A stretch of 13,199 bases of DNA, from NCBI GenBank assembly GCA_030604165.1, contig JAUVWK010000038.1, positions 1 to 13,199 of the forward strand, written 5' to 3'. This document shows, piece by piece, positions 7,810-13,199 of the stretch. How positions within the stretch are numbered: the stretch's first letter is position 1; each line of letters begins with the position of its first letter. The stretch comes from Alphaproteobacteria bacterium (GTDB lineage: Bacteria > Pseudomonadota > Alphaproteobacteria > UBA828). The notes beneath the pieces were generated by a model. It had not been told where the DNA came from and ran no database searches. It saw only the letters and a list, made by a program, of their open reading frames with translations. Made by a program: the position numbers and the translations under genes.

Positions 7810-8724
7810 CTAGCCAGCCCCCGCCGCGGCGGGTTTGCCGCTCACCATCTTAAAAAACAACGCCGCGACGACGAGCGACGCGAAGGCGAGCACGAGACAG
7901 ATCGAGGCGCCGTAACCGAGATCCCATTTCAGGAAATTGGTGCGGTAGGCAAAGGTGGCGATGACCTCGGTGGCGTTGCCCGGGCCGCCGCCGGTCAGGA
8001 CATGGATGGTATCGAAGATCTTGCTCGCATCGATCGCGCGCAGCATGAGCGCAATGATAATGAGCGGACGCAAGAGCGGCAGTTGGACATGGCGCAGGAT
8101 TTGCCAACGCGAAGCGCCGTCGATGGTCGCGGCCTCGATCGGCGCCTTCGGCATGGCCGATAGCCCCGCCAGCATGATCAGCATGATGAAGGGCGTCCAT
8201 TCCCAGATGTCGATAATGATCAAGGCGCCGAAGGCGGTCAGCGCGCCGGAAAAAACGCTGGTCTCCTCGAACAGGCCGATCCGATTGAGATAGACCGTGA
8301 AAACGCCAAAGCTCGGCATCAGGAAGAAGCGCCAGATCATGCCGACCACGACAGGCGCGATCATGGTCGGGATCATCAGAATCGTGAGCACCAGGCGCCG
8401 CCCCGCGAATTGGCGGTTGATCCACAGCGCGATGAGAAGTCCGAAGACGAACTCGAGCGGCACCGCGATGGCCATGAAGACGGCGGTGTGGAGCACGGCG
8501 CCATAAAACCGGGAATCCGTGCCGATCAGCTCGCGATAATTGTCGAGCCCGATGGCGGCGCCGCGCTTGCTCAGCGAGATCATGGAAAGCTCGCGAAAAC
8601 TGTCGATGAGCGCGAGCGTCAACGGCGCCACGGCGACGACGATCAGAAACACCAGGACCGGACCCATGCAGACCCAGAGAAAGGTCTTGGTCGAGGCCGA
8701 ATGCACGGTCGTGCCGTTGCTCAA
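7810..8724 (-). CDS. ABC transporter permease (MalF/UgpA type)
   Basis: First inner-membrane permease of the importer, 304 aa. Six hydrophobic segments are visible, starting with VCMGPVLVFLIVVAVAPLTLAL. The EAA loop that docks on the ATPase reads EAATIDGASRWQILRHVQLPLL (about 197-218), with an intact EAA...G...LP pattern. The C-terminal segment after TGGGPGNATEVI is typical of the family. The start is TTG 8724, supported by GGGAGAG eight bases upstream. Its stop abuts the start of the second permease (TAGATG), so the two are co-translated. Its ATPase and binding-protein partners are encoded convergently on the plus strand at 3152-6106, an unusual split. Solute not deducible. Confidence 0.92.
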   Translation of the reverse strand: MSNGTTVHSASTKTFLWVCMGPVLVFLIVVAVAPLTLALIDSFRELSMISLSKRGAAIGLDNYRELIGTDSRFYGAVLHTAVFMAIAVPLEFVFGLLIALWINRQFAGRRLVLTILMIPTMIAPVVVGMIWRFFLMPSFGVFTVYLNRIGLFEETSVFSGALTAFGALIIIDIWEWTPFIMLIMLAGLSAMPKAPIEAATIDGASRWQILRHVQLPLLRPLIIIALMLRAIDASKIFDTIHVLTGGGPGNATEVIATFAYRTNFLKWDLGYGASICLVLAFASLVVAALFFKMVSGKPAAAGAG

Positions 8725-8732
8725 GGCTCAGA

Positions 8733-8739
8733 CTCTCCC
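8733..8739 (-). promoter_or_regulatory. Ribosome binding site supporting a TTG start
   Basis: On the minus strand GGGAGAG lies eight bases before TTG 8724 and supports that codon as the start of the first permease. Confidence 0.55.
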
Positions 8740-8899
8740 ATCCGGTTTTCGTGCCCTACCGTCTTCGGCCATGGTGTCGGCGTTGGCGCCGGCGGCGCTC
8801 TTTTCGAAACGCGCCTGACCGTAACCGCCGTGGCGCCGTTCCGCCAGCCGCATATCCCCAAGCGTCGCGGCGCATTGTAGTCTGGTCCGCGATGTCATT

Positions 8900-8915
8900 G
8901 TTGGTAGGTTGGTAG
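8900..8915 (+). repeat. Tandem 8-bp direct repeat in a divergent intergenic region
   Basis: GTTGGTAG occurs twice without a spacer, 50 bases before the ATG at 8966. The 241-base region separates the divergent permease and ADC-family genes, where operators are expected. It might be a regulator site, but two copies of 8 bp could be chance. Nothing else firm was seen in this gap. Confidence 0.3.
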
Positions 8916-8965
8916 CGGAGCGATTGGCCGCGCCGCGCTACGCAGAGCAACGGAGGAGAGGAACC

Positions 8966-9724
8966 ATGAAGGAACACGAGGAAGGCTATTCGATGCCGCT
9001 TTCGGCGCCAACATACACGGCGCCGCCGTTCGCCTCGACCGAGCGCAGTCAAATCCTTCTGGTGGTGTACAAGGCCGATCCGGCGGCCGTCGCCTGGGAG
9101 GTGCCCGAGCCGCTCGAGCCGCTCGGCGACGGCACCATGCTGGCCTGGATCGGCGATATGTGCCAGCCGAGCCACACCATCGATCTCTATCACGAGTGCC
9201 TGACCGCCATCAAAATTCGTTACGAGAAGTACGAGGGCTGGTACGTCAACTATATCTGGGTCGCGCACGACATGGCGCTGACCTTCGAGCGCGAAATTTA
9301 CGGCTGGCCCGCCCATCTCTGCGAAGATGGCCGCCTCGGCTTTCACGGCAGCCAGATCATCGGCGATTGCGTGCGCTACGGCGAGCGGCTCATGCGCATC
9401 AGTTTCAACGCGACCAGTGTCGCGCCGATGGGCCGCACGGAAGCGCCGGAGGACAAGCTCGCCGCGACGATCGGTGGCGAATTCCTGCAGATCCGCAAGT
9501 TTCCGCACCCGGCCAAGGACGGCAAGCCGATCAAGCAGCTGCTCAAAATCCCGCACAAGGATTACACGGTGCACGAGATCTACGAGGGCAACGGCGTCGT
9601 GGAGCTCGGCAAGTCGGGGTTCTACCCGAACATGCACAAGCTGCAGCCGCGCGAGATCGTCGCCAGCTGGTACCTCCGCGCCTCGTGGTGGCTGGATTAT
9701 CCGGTGGTGCTTTGGGAGCGCTAG
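8966..9724 (+). CDS. Acetoacetate decarboxylase (ADC) superfamily protein lacking the catalytic lysine
   Basis: 252 aa, typical ADC length. ADC decarboxylates acetoacetate through a Schiff base on Lys115 of the Clostridium enzyme, tuned by Lys116. The family layout is clear: TERSQILLVVYKAD near 25-38, VPEPLEPLGDG (46-56), YHE at 75-77 matching the conserved Glu76, GWY (91-93), then FEREIYGWPAHL (108-119), which aligns with the Clostridium GRELSAYPKKL segment. The two lysines are therefore Ala116 and His117. The C-terminal half keeps DYTVHEIYEG and the PREIVAS segment. So the fold is retained but the known mechanism is not; other activities or a binding role are possible. Start ATG 8966 follows CGGAGGAG. 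Its TAG shares bases with the stop of the convergent oxidoreductase gene (CTAG, 9721-9724). Confidence 0.88.
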   Translation: MKEHEEGYSMPLSAPTYTAPPFASTERSQILLVVYKADPAAVAWEVPEPLEPLGDGTMLAWIGDMCQPSHTIDLYHECLTAIKIRYEKYEGWYVNYIWVAHDMALTFEREIYGWPAHLCEDGRLGFHGSQIIGDCVRYGERLMRISFNATSVAPMGRTEAPEDKLAATIGGEFLQIRKFPHPAKDGKPIKQLLKIPHKDYTVHEIYEGNGVVELGKSGFYPNMHKLQPREIVASWYLRASWWLDYPVVLWER

Positions 9725-11055
9725 GCGGTATTGGCCACCAAGGCGATGCCCGCATTCATGGCCTTGATATTGACCTCGGCGATGTCCTTGCTCTGATAGC
9801 GTGTAATCGCCGCTTCGAAGGCCGCCATGGGGAACAGTTTCTCGCTCTCGAGCAGGGCGGCGAGCGCGATCGTGCCGATCGAGAGCCGCCCGACCTCCTT
9901 CGCCGCGCGGGTCAGCGGCAGCGTCATGAGCCGCGCGTCGGTCTCGGGCAGATCGAGCCCCTCGTCGGCGAGCACTAGACAAGAGGGCGGGAGCCGGCCG
10001 AGCGAGGCGCGGATTTTATTCAGCCCGTCCGCCGAGAGCAGCAGGACATAATCCGGCTTATCGATTGCCGTATAGGCGATCCAGTCAGGCGCGAGGTTGA
10101 GCTCCGAGACCGAGGGGCCGGTCATGACGGTGATCGGGTAGTCGTCCTTTTGCGTGGCCTGGAGCCCCGCCAGCATGCCGGCGCGGGCGAAGAGGGTGGC
10201 CGTCGATCTGATCTTTTGGCCGGCGCTGCCGGCGACGACGAGCCCGGTCTGCTTGGCGACAGAGTGCGTGAACGCCGCTTCGATGACGGTGACGCGCTGG
10301 CGTTTCGGCGCCCGCCGGGCCGCCTCGCGATAGGCGGCGCCGAACTCGGGCCGCGCCTTGTCGGCGAGCAGGCCGAGTCCCATGCCGCTTGCGGCGACGA
10401 GCTCGTAGAGCTTCTTTTTGTTGAGCTCGTTGCGCGGCCCATAATAGGCGGTGCAAAGCTCGCAGACATCGAGCAAGGCGAAGCCGGGGTGGCGGATGCC
10501 CTCGACGATGCGATTCGCCAAGCCCTGCTCGTAGCCGAGCCCGCGATAGACCCAGCTCGCCCCGGCGCCGATCACCGTGGCGCACAGGTCCATGGCGGCC
10601 TCGATGTTGCCGCTCGGCGTGGTGGCGGTGCGCCCGCCGCTCGGCGTCGTCACCGAATGCTGCCCGCCGGTCATGCCATAGTTGAAATTATTGGCCACGA
10701 TCGCCGTGATATCGACATTGCGCCGCGCCGCGTTGAGCAGATGCGTGCCGCCGATGCCGCAGCCGCCGTCGCCGATCAAGACGATCACCGTCAAGTCGGG
10801 CCGCGCCAACTTCAAGCCCGTGGCATAGGTCAGGGAGCGCCCGTGCAGGCCGTGAAAGGCATTGGCGACGAAATAGCGGTCGGCGAGACCGATACAGCCG
10901 ATATCGGTGACGATGACGAGGTTTTTCGGAGCGATTTGCAGTGCGACCAGCGCCTTGTCGAGGTCCTTGAGCAGACGGTCGTGGCCGCAGCCCGGGCAGA
11001 ACGGCAGCGGGCCGACTTGGTCGGTCATGTAGGTCCGCAGCGCCGTGCCGCTCAC
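9721..11055 (-). CDS. 2-oxoacid:ferredoxin oxidoreductase, beta subunit fused to a gamma-like domain
   Basis: Part of an enzyme that oxidatively decarboxylates a 2-oxoacid to an acyl-CoA, with thiamine diphosphate and an iron-sulphur cluster, passing electrons to ferredoxin. 444 aa. Residues 1-265 are the beta subunit: CPGC (20-23), Cys54 in DIGC and Cys201 match the four cluster ligands known for this family; GDG (95-97) and NN (122-123) bind thiamine diphosphate; YGMTGGQHSVTTPSG is typical. Residues 268-444 resemble the separate gamma subunit (GLVVAGSAGQKIRSTATLFARAG), but the usual GxGGQG and the RGG segment are altered. The start is GTG 11055, overlapping the alpha gene's TGA (GTGA) and preceded by GGGAGG; ATG 11028 is an alternative. 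Substrate class (2-oxoglutarate, pyruvate, aryl or branched 2-oxoacid) unresolved. Confidence 0.88.
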   Translation of the reverse strand: MSGTALRTYMTDQVGPLPFCPGCGHDRLLKDLDKALVALQIAPKNLVIVTDIGCIGLADRYFVANAFHGLHGRSLTYATGLKLARPDLTVIVLIGDGGCGIGGTHLLNAARRNVDITAIVANNFNYGMTGGQHSVTTPSGGRTATTPSGNIEAAMDLCATVIGAGASWVYRGLGYEQGLANRIVEGIRHPGFALLDVCELCTAYYGPRNELNKKKLYELVAASGMGLGLLADKARPEFGAAYREAARRAPKRQRVTVIEAAFTHSVAKQTGLVVAGSAGQKIRSTATLFARAGMLAGLQATQKDDYPITVMTGPSVSELNLAPDWIAYTAIDKPDYVLLLSADGLNKIRASLGRLPPSCLVLADEGLDLPETDARLMTLPLTRAAKEVGRLSIGTIALAALLESEKLFPMAAFEAAITRYQSKDIAEVNIKAMNAGIALVANTA

Positions 11056-12176
11056 AGCAAGCCTCCCTGCCGGGCGATTTCGTCGGGCGAGAGCAGCGTG
11101 GTGTTCATTTTGTTGACCCCGACCACCGCCGCGCCGGGCGGCGCCAAGCGCTCGATCTCACGGATGTACTGGCCCATGTTCATTTCCGGCACCACCACCC
11201 GTTTGACGCCGGTCATGGCGGCCGCGATGGCCTTTTCGGGGACCGGATAGAGCGTTTGCAAGGTGAGCGAAGAGACCTTGCGTCCGTTGGCGCGCGCCGC
11301 CCGCGCGGCCAGGCCGGCGGCCCGGGCGGTTATGCCGTAACTGACGACGAGGGTCTCGGCGCCGTCCTGCCGGTCGTGCTTGACCAAGGCGATCTCGTCC
11401 GCCGCGGCCTCGATCTTGGCCACGTAGTGATCGATCATCTCCTGGATCACCGCGGGGTTCGCCGTGAGATAGCCCGCCTGGTCGTGCGTCGATGTGGTGT
11501 ATCGCGTGACCAGGGCGTCGCCGAAGTTGGCCAGCGCAGGCACCTCCTCGGGGCGCGCGAAGCCATGCGGCCGATAATCCTTATCGCAAGTGGGTGGCGT
11601 GCGCGCGACCGGCGGCAGTAGCGCGATGGCGTCCAGATCGACGCTCTCCCGGGTCAGGCTGATCTCTTTGTTGGAAAGCAGAAAGACCGGCACGCGATAG
11701 CGTTCCGACAGGTTGAAGGCGCGCACGGTCAGTTCGTACGCCTCGGCCACCGTCGCCGGGCAAAGCGCGATGATCGGCAAGCCGCCGGAGGTCACCCAGC
11801 GAACGAACTGGATATCGCCATCGGCGCCCTTGGTTGCCGAGCCGGTGGCCGGCCCCTGGCGCTGGACATCGACGATCACGAGCGGCGTCTCGCCCATGAT
11901 GGCGAGCCCGATGTTCTCGCTATAGAGGCTGATCCCGGGCCCGCTGGTCGCGGTCAGCGCCTTCTGTCCGGCCATCGAGGCGCCGATGCAGAAGCCGATG
12001 GCGGCGATTTCGTCCTCCGCCTGCACCGCGACACCGCCCTCGGGAGGCAGCAGCTCGAGCATGTATTGCAGAATCGTCGAGGCCGGCGTAATCGGATATC
12101 CGGCGAAGAAGCGGCAGCCGGCCTTGAGCGCGCCGCGGGCGATCGCCTCGTTGCCCTCGATGAATTCCAAACTCAT
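11052..12176 (-). CDS. 2-oxoacid:ferredoxin oxidoreductase, alpha subunit (KorA type)
   Basis: 374 aa, the length of stand-alone KorA proteins without a fused gamma domain. The N-terminal pyrimidine-binding domain shows GNEAIARGALKAG (8-20) and GYPITPAST (26-34), then ATSGPGISLYSENIGLA (76-92) and the conserved VQRQGPATGSATKG (104-117). The middle contains the HDQAGYL segment, and the C-terminal transketolase-like domain has VVSYGITARA, LQTLYPVPE and PEMNMGQY. It pairs with the beta-gamma gene, which begins inside its last codons (GTGA overlap), giving coupled equimolar synthesis. No separate delta ferredoxin subunit lies in the window, so an external ferredoxin would accept electrons. The DksA-like gene ends 15 bases upstream, making a three-gene operon. 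The start ATG 12176 has only a weak purine-rich site. Confidence 0.92.
   Translation of the reverse strand: MSLEFIEGNEAIARGALKAGCRFFAGYPITPASTILQYMLELLPPEGGVAVQAEDEIAAIGFCIGASMAGQKALTATSGPGISLYSENIGLAIMGETPLVIVDVQRQGPATGSATKGADGDIQFVRWVTSGGLPIIALCPATVAEAYELTVRAFNLSERYRVPVFLLSNKEISLTRESVDLDAIALLPPVARTPPTCDKDYRPHGFARPEEVPALANFGDALVTRYTTSTHDQAGYLTANPAVIQEMIDHYVAKIEAAADEIALVKHDRQDGAETLVVSYGITARAAGLAARAARANGRKVSSLTLQTLYPVPEKAIAAAMTGVKRVVVPEMNMGQYIREIERLAPPGAAVVGVNKMNTTLLSPDEIARQGGLL
11062..11067 (-). promoter_or_regulatory. Ribosome binding site supporting a GTG start
   Basis: GGGAGG on the minus strand lies six bases before GTG 11055, inside the end of the alpha subunit gene. It supports the coupled GTG start over the ATG nine codons further on. 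Confidence 0.6.
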
Positions 12177-12191
12177 CGCCGCTTCTTGGTC

Positions 12192-12536
12192 CTAGACCGC
12201 GCAGGTAACGCAGAGGGCGATCGTCGGGTCAATCGCGAGCCGCTTGGCGGGAATATCCTCGCCACAATCCGCGCAGTCGCCGTAATCGCCGTCGTCGAGG
12301 CGTTGCAGCGCCCCTTCGATCCGTTGCAACCGCCCTTGACGGCGGGAATCCACGGCCTGCGCCATGGCCTGGAGCTGCATCGCGTCCATTCTGGACAGCC
12401 GGCCGACGCTCTGCTGGTCGAGCTCCACCGGCCGGCGCCCATTGGCCGCGACGGCGCTTGTCGCCAGCAGATCATGGCGCTCCTGCTCGAGGGCTTGCCT
12501 CAGCGCGTTAAGGTCCAAATTCCGACGCTCAGACAT
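12192..12536 (-). CDS. TraR/DksA family C4 zinc-finger protein
   Basis: 114 aa. DksA-like proteins enter the secondary channel of RNA polymerase and alter promoter response, often with ppGpp; shorter relatives are of unknown role. Residues about 10-80 are charged and alpha-helical, likely a coiled coil (LRQALEQERHDLL, MAQAVDSRRQGRLQRIEGALQRL). The C-terminal zinc finger is GDYGDCADCGEDIPAKRL...CVTC, with Cys88, Cys91, Cys109 and Cys112 all present. The protein is shorter than E. coli DksA (151 aa). RVGRLSRMDA-like wording (SVGRLSRMDAMQ) occurs at the expected helix tip, not the DxxDxA tip of true DksA, so polymerase control is uncertain. AAAGG lies eight bases before the ATG. It leads the operon with the 2-oxoacid oxidoreductase genes, 15 bases before the alpha subunit. 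Confidence 0.88.
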   Translation of the reverse strand: MSERRNLDLNALRQALEQERHDLLATSAVAANGRRPVELDQQSVGRLSRMDAMQLQAMAQAVDSRRQGRLQRIEGALQRLDDGDYGDCADCGEDIPAKRLAIDPTIALCVTCAV

Positions 12537-12552
12537 AGCCGCGGCCTTTCTT

Positions 12553-12633
12553 GTTCCGATGGCGCCTGCGCCCGGCTTCGCTGGGCGTGCCGCCGCGGGC
12601 CGATTCGGTTCGGGCGCTGGCAGGCGCCGGAAC
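12553..12633 (-). promoter_or_regulatory. Long stem in the leader of the DksA-like operon
   Basis: GGCGCCTGC (12561-12569) pairs with GCAGGCGCC (12620-12628), extended by GTTCC (12553-12557) with GGAAC (12629-12633) past a 3-base bulge: 14 bp in all around a 50-base loop that itself contains GCCC...GGGC. It ends a few bases from the ribosome binding site of the DksA-like gene, so it could affect translation start. No riboswitch class recognised. Confidence 0.5.
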
Positions 12634-12658
12634 CGATCATAAAGGAGTGGGACAAAGA

Positions 12659-12687
12659 AATATCGTGATCTTCGAGACTCGTTACAA
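12659..12687 (-). promoter_or_regulatory. Candidate sigma-70-type promoter for the DksA-like/2-oxoacid oxidoreductase operon
   Basis: On the minus strand TTGTAA (12682-12687) and GATATT (12659-12664) are 17 bases apart, each matching the consensus at 4/6 positions. Transcription would begin near 12652, with a leader of about 115 bases containing the long stem at 12553-12633. This AT-richer patch stands out in its GC-rich surroundings. Bases 12688-12837 beyond it hold nothing recognised. Confidence 0.35.
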
Positions 12688-12837
12688 TGCCTTTCCGGGG
12701 CCTTTTCGGGCCGTCTCGAAAGAGCGCGTCAGGTCTCGTTCGGTGGCGTGGCCATGGTGACCGCGCGGTTGCAGAGCGGTATCATGCGCGCAGCGCCCCC
12801 CTTGCCGCCGGTGTCACGGTTGCGTCGGGTGTCATGC

Positions 12838-13104
12838 AATACCAAGGAGCGGTAATAATGACCCATAGGGATCGCCCCTGCGGCCCGTCGGGTAGGAGGC
12901 AGGCCGCAGGCGATGTCGGGACATCGTCAAGGCCTTCCGACGCCCGCCGACGGGTCGCAGGGGCGACCAGAACGGCGGCTTGCCAAGGCTTTCGGACGGC
13001 GTCGCGCACGGCTCCCGATGCTGCGGCATCGCCACGCCGCACGCTCCTAGCCGAAAACCTTGGCAAGCCGTCCCTATGCGTCATTATTACCGCTCCTTGG
13101 TATT
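12838..13104. mobile_element. Nested palindromic element with 34-bp terminal inverted repeats (MITE-like)
   Basis: A 267-bp non-coding unit. The outer inverted repeats are 12838-12871 and 13071-13104, 34 bp each with one mismatch (12863/13079), starting AATACCAAGGAGCGGTAATA. Immediately inside lie two more inverted repeats: arm A, 12872-12891 with 12947-12966 (19/20), and arm B, 12976-12995 with 13051-13070 (19/20), separated by nine bases. Each arm ends in a perfect 6-bp hairpin: CGATGT/ACATCG at 12911-12926 and CGATGC/GCATCG at 13016-13031. The whole can fold into a three-way cruciform. No transposase is inside and no clear target duplication was found at the ends. It is most likely a non-autonomous miniature transposable element or a genome-wide intergenic repeat; copy number cannot be judged here. 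Confidence 0.75.
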
Positions 13105-13111
13105 TGTCCGA

Positions 13112-13140
13112 ACTCGCTTCGCTTCGAAAGCGGGTCGAGT
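13112..13140. repeat. Imperfect hairpin next to the palindromic element
   Basis: ACTCG (13112-13116) pairs with CGAGT (13136-13140), and inside it CGCTT (13120-13124) pairs with AAGCG (13128-13132) over a 3-base loop, with three unpaired bases on each side between. It lies seven bases outside the palindromic element and 23 bases before the last gene. Role unknown; may be flanking sequence or leader structure of the next gene. Confidence 0.35.
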
Positions 13141-13163
13141 AATCTGGGGAGTGGGCTGGGACA

Positions 13164-13199
13164 ATGAAGAAAATCACGGGCTATTCGGATCGCGTCAGC
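13164..13199 (+). CDS. Start of a gene cut by the window edge, possibly N,N-dimethylformamidase beta-subunit-like
   Basis: ATG 13164 opens a frame of 12 codons to the window end, MKKITGYSDRVS. A GGGGAG-type purine stretch (13145-13150) precedes it, rather far from the ATG. The opening words resemble the N-termini of N,N-dimethylformamidase large-subunit-like proteins (ITGYSDRLSVAPGE in memory), but twelve residues cannot prove it. The downstream sequence would settle identity. Confidence 0.4.
   Translation, partial: MKKITGYSDRVS

Noticed and set aside
8874..8879. TACAAT on the minus strand as -10 of the permease operon
   Set aside because: No acceptable -35 sequence lies 16-18 bases upstream; ATGACA is too close.
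8756..9982. 408-codon open frame on the minus strand
   Set aside because: It is antisense to the ADC-family gene and the divergent gap; Arg/His/Ala-rich and without family features.
10150..11250. 366-codon open frame on the plus strand
   Set aside because: It is antisense to the well-supported beta-gamma and alpha subunit genes and has no recognisable motif.
12830..13108. TGTC on both sides as target duplication of the palindromic element
   Set aside because: The left copy is four bases away from the element end while the right copy abuts it, so it does not form a proper duplication.
12782..13142. Two opposed open frames through the palindromic element as ordinary genes
   Set aside because: Both come from the inverted repeat itself and have no recognisable protein features; kept only as a finding about the repeat.

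Overview
The window is GC-rich, about two thirds G+C by eye, with TTG and GTG starts beside ATG and strong GGAGG-type ribosome binding sites. The gene types (family 1 ABC sugar-type uptake, SDR dehydrogenases, a sarcosine-oxidase-like flavoprotein, a TraR/DksA zinc-finger protein) suggest an alphaproteobacterium, perhaps Rhodospirillales-like. That placement is inferred from style, not from a marker gene. The content is an accessory catabolic and uptake region. No rRNA, tRNA, CRISPR array or transposase was seen.

Layout. Bases 1-6106 (+) carry a zinc alcohol dehydrogenase cut by the window edge, an SDR dehydrogenase, an FAD-dependent amine or amino-acid type oxidoreductase started by TTG, a periplasmic solute-binding protein with its own candidate promoter, two very small membrane proteins and a MalK/UgpC-type ATPase. 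The last three are coupled by TGATG overlaps. Bases 6145-8724 (-) carry the two ABC permeases (the second interrupted by one in-frame TAG) and a second SDR dehydrogenase. Bases 8966-9724 (+) hold one acetoacetate-decarboxylase-family protein that lacks the catalytic lysine. Bases 9721-12536 (-) form an operon: DksA-like zinc-finger protein, 2-oxoacid:ferredoxin oxidoreductase alpha subunit, and a fused beta-gamma subunit. Bases 12537-13163 contain no gene: first a structured leader and candidate promoter for the DksA operon, then a 267-bp nested palindrome (12838-13104). At 13164 (+) a new gene begins and runs off the window; its first residues recall N,N-dimethylformamidase large-subunit-like proteins.

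How it fits together (inference). An uptake system imports an organic solute. The flavoprotein and three NAD(P)-dependent dehydrogenases oxidise it or its products, the ADC-fold protein may act on a keto-acid intermediate, and the Kor-type enzyme could decarboxylate a 2-oxoacid to an acyl-CoA. The substrate cannot be read from the sequence.

The most unusual items are the three-arm palindromic element whose terminal repeats each carry a Shine-Dalgarno plus ATG, the amber codon in the permease EAA loop, the Lys-less ADC homologue, and the two tiny membrane proteins placed where permease genes would normally be.
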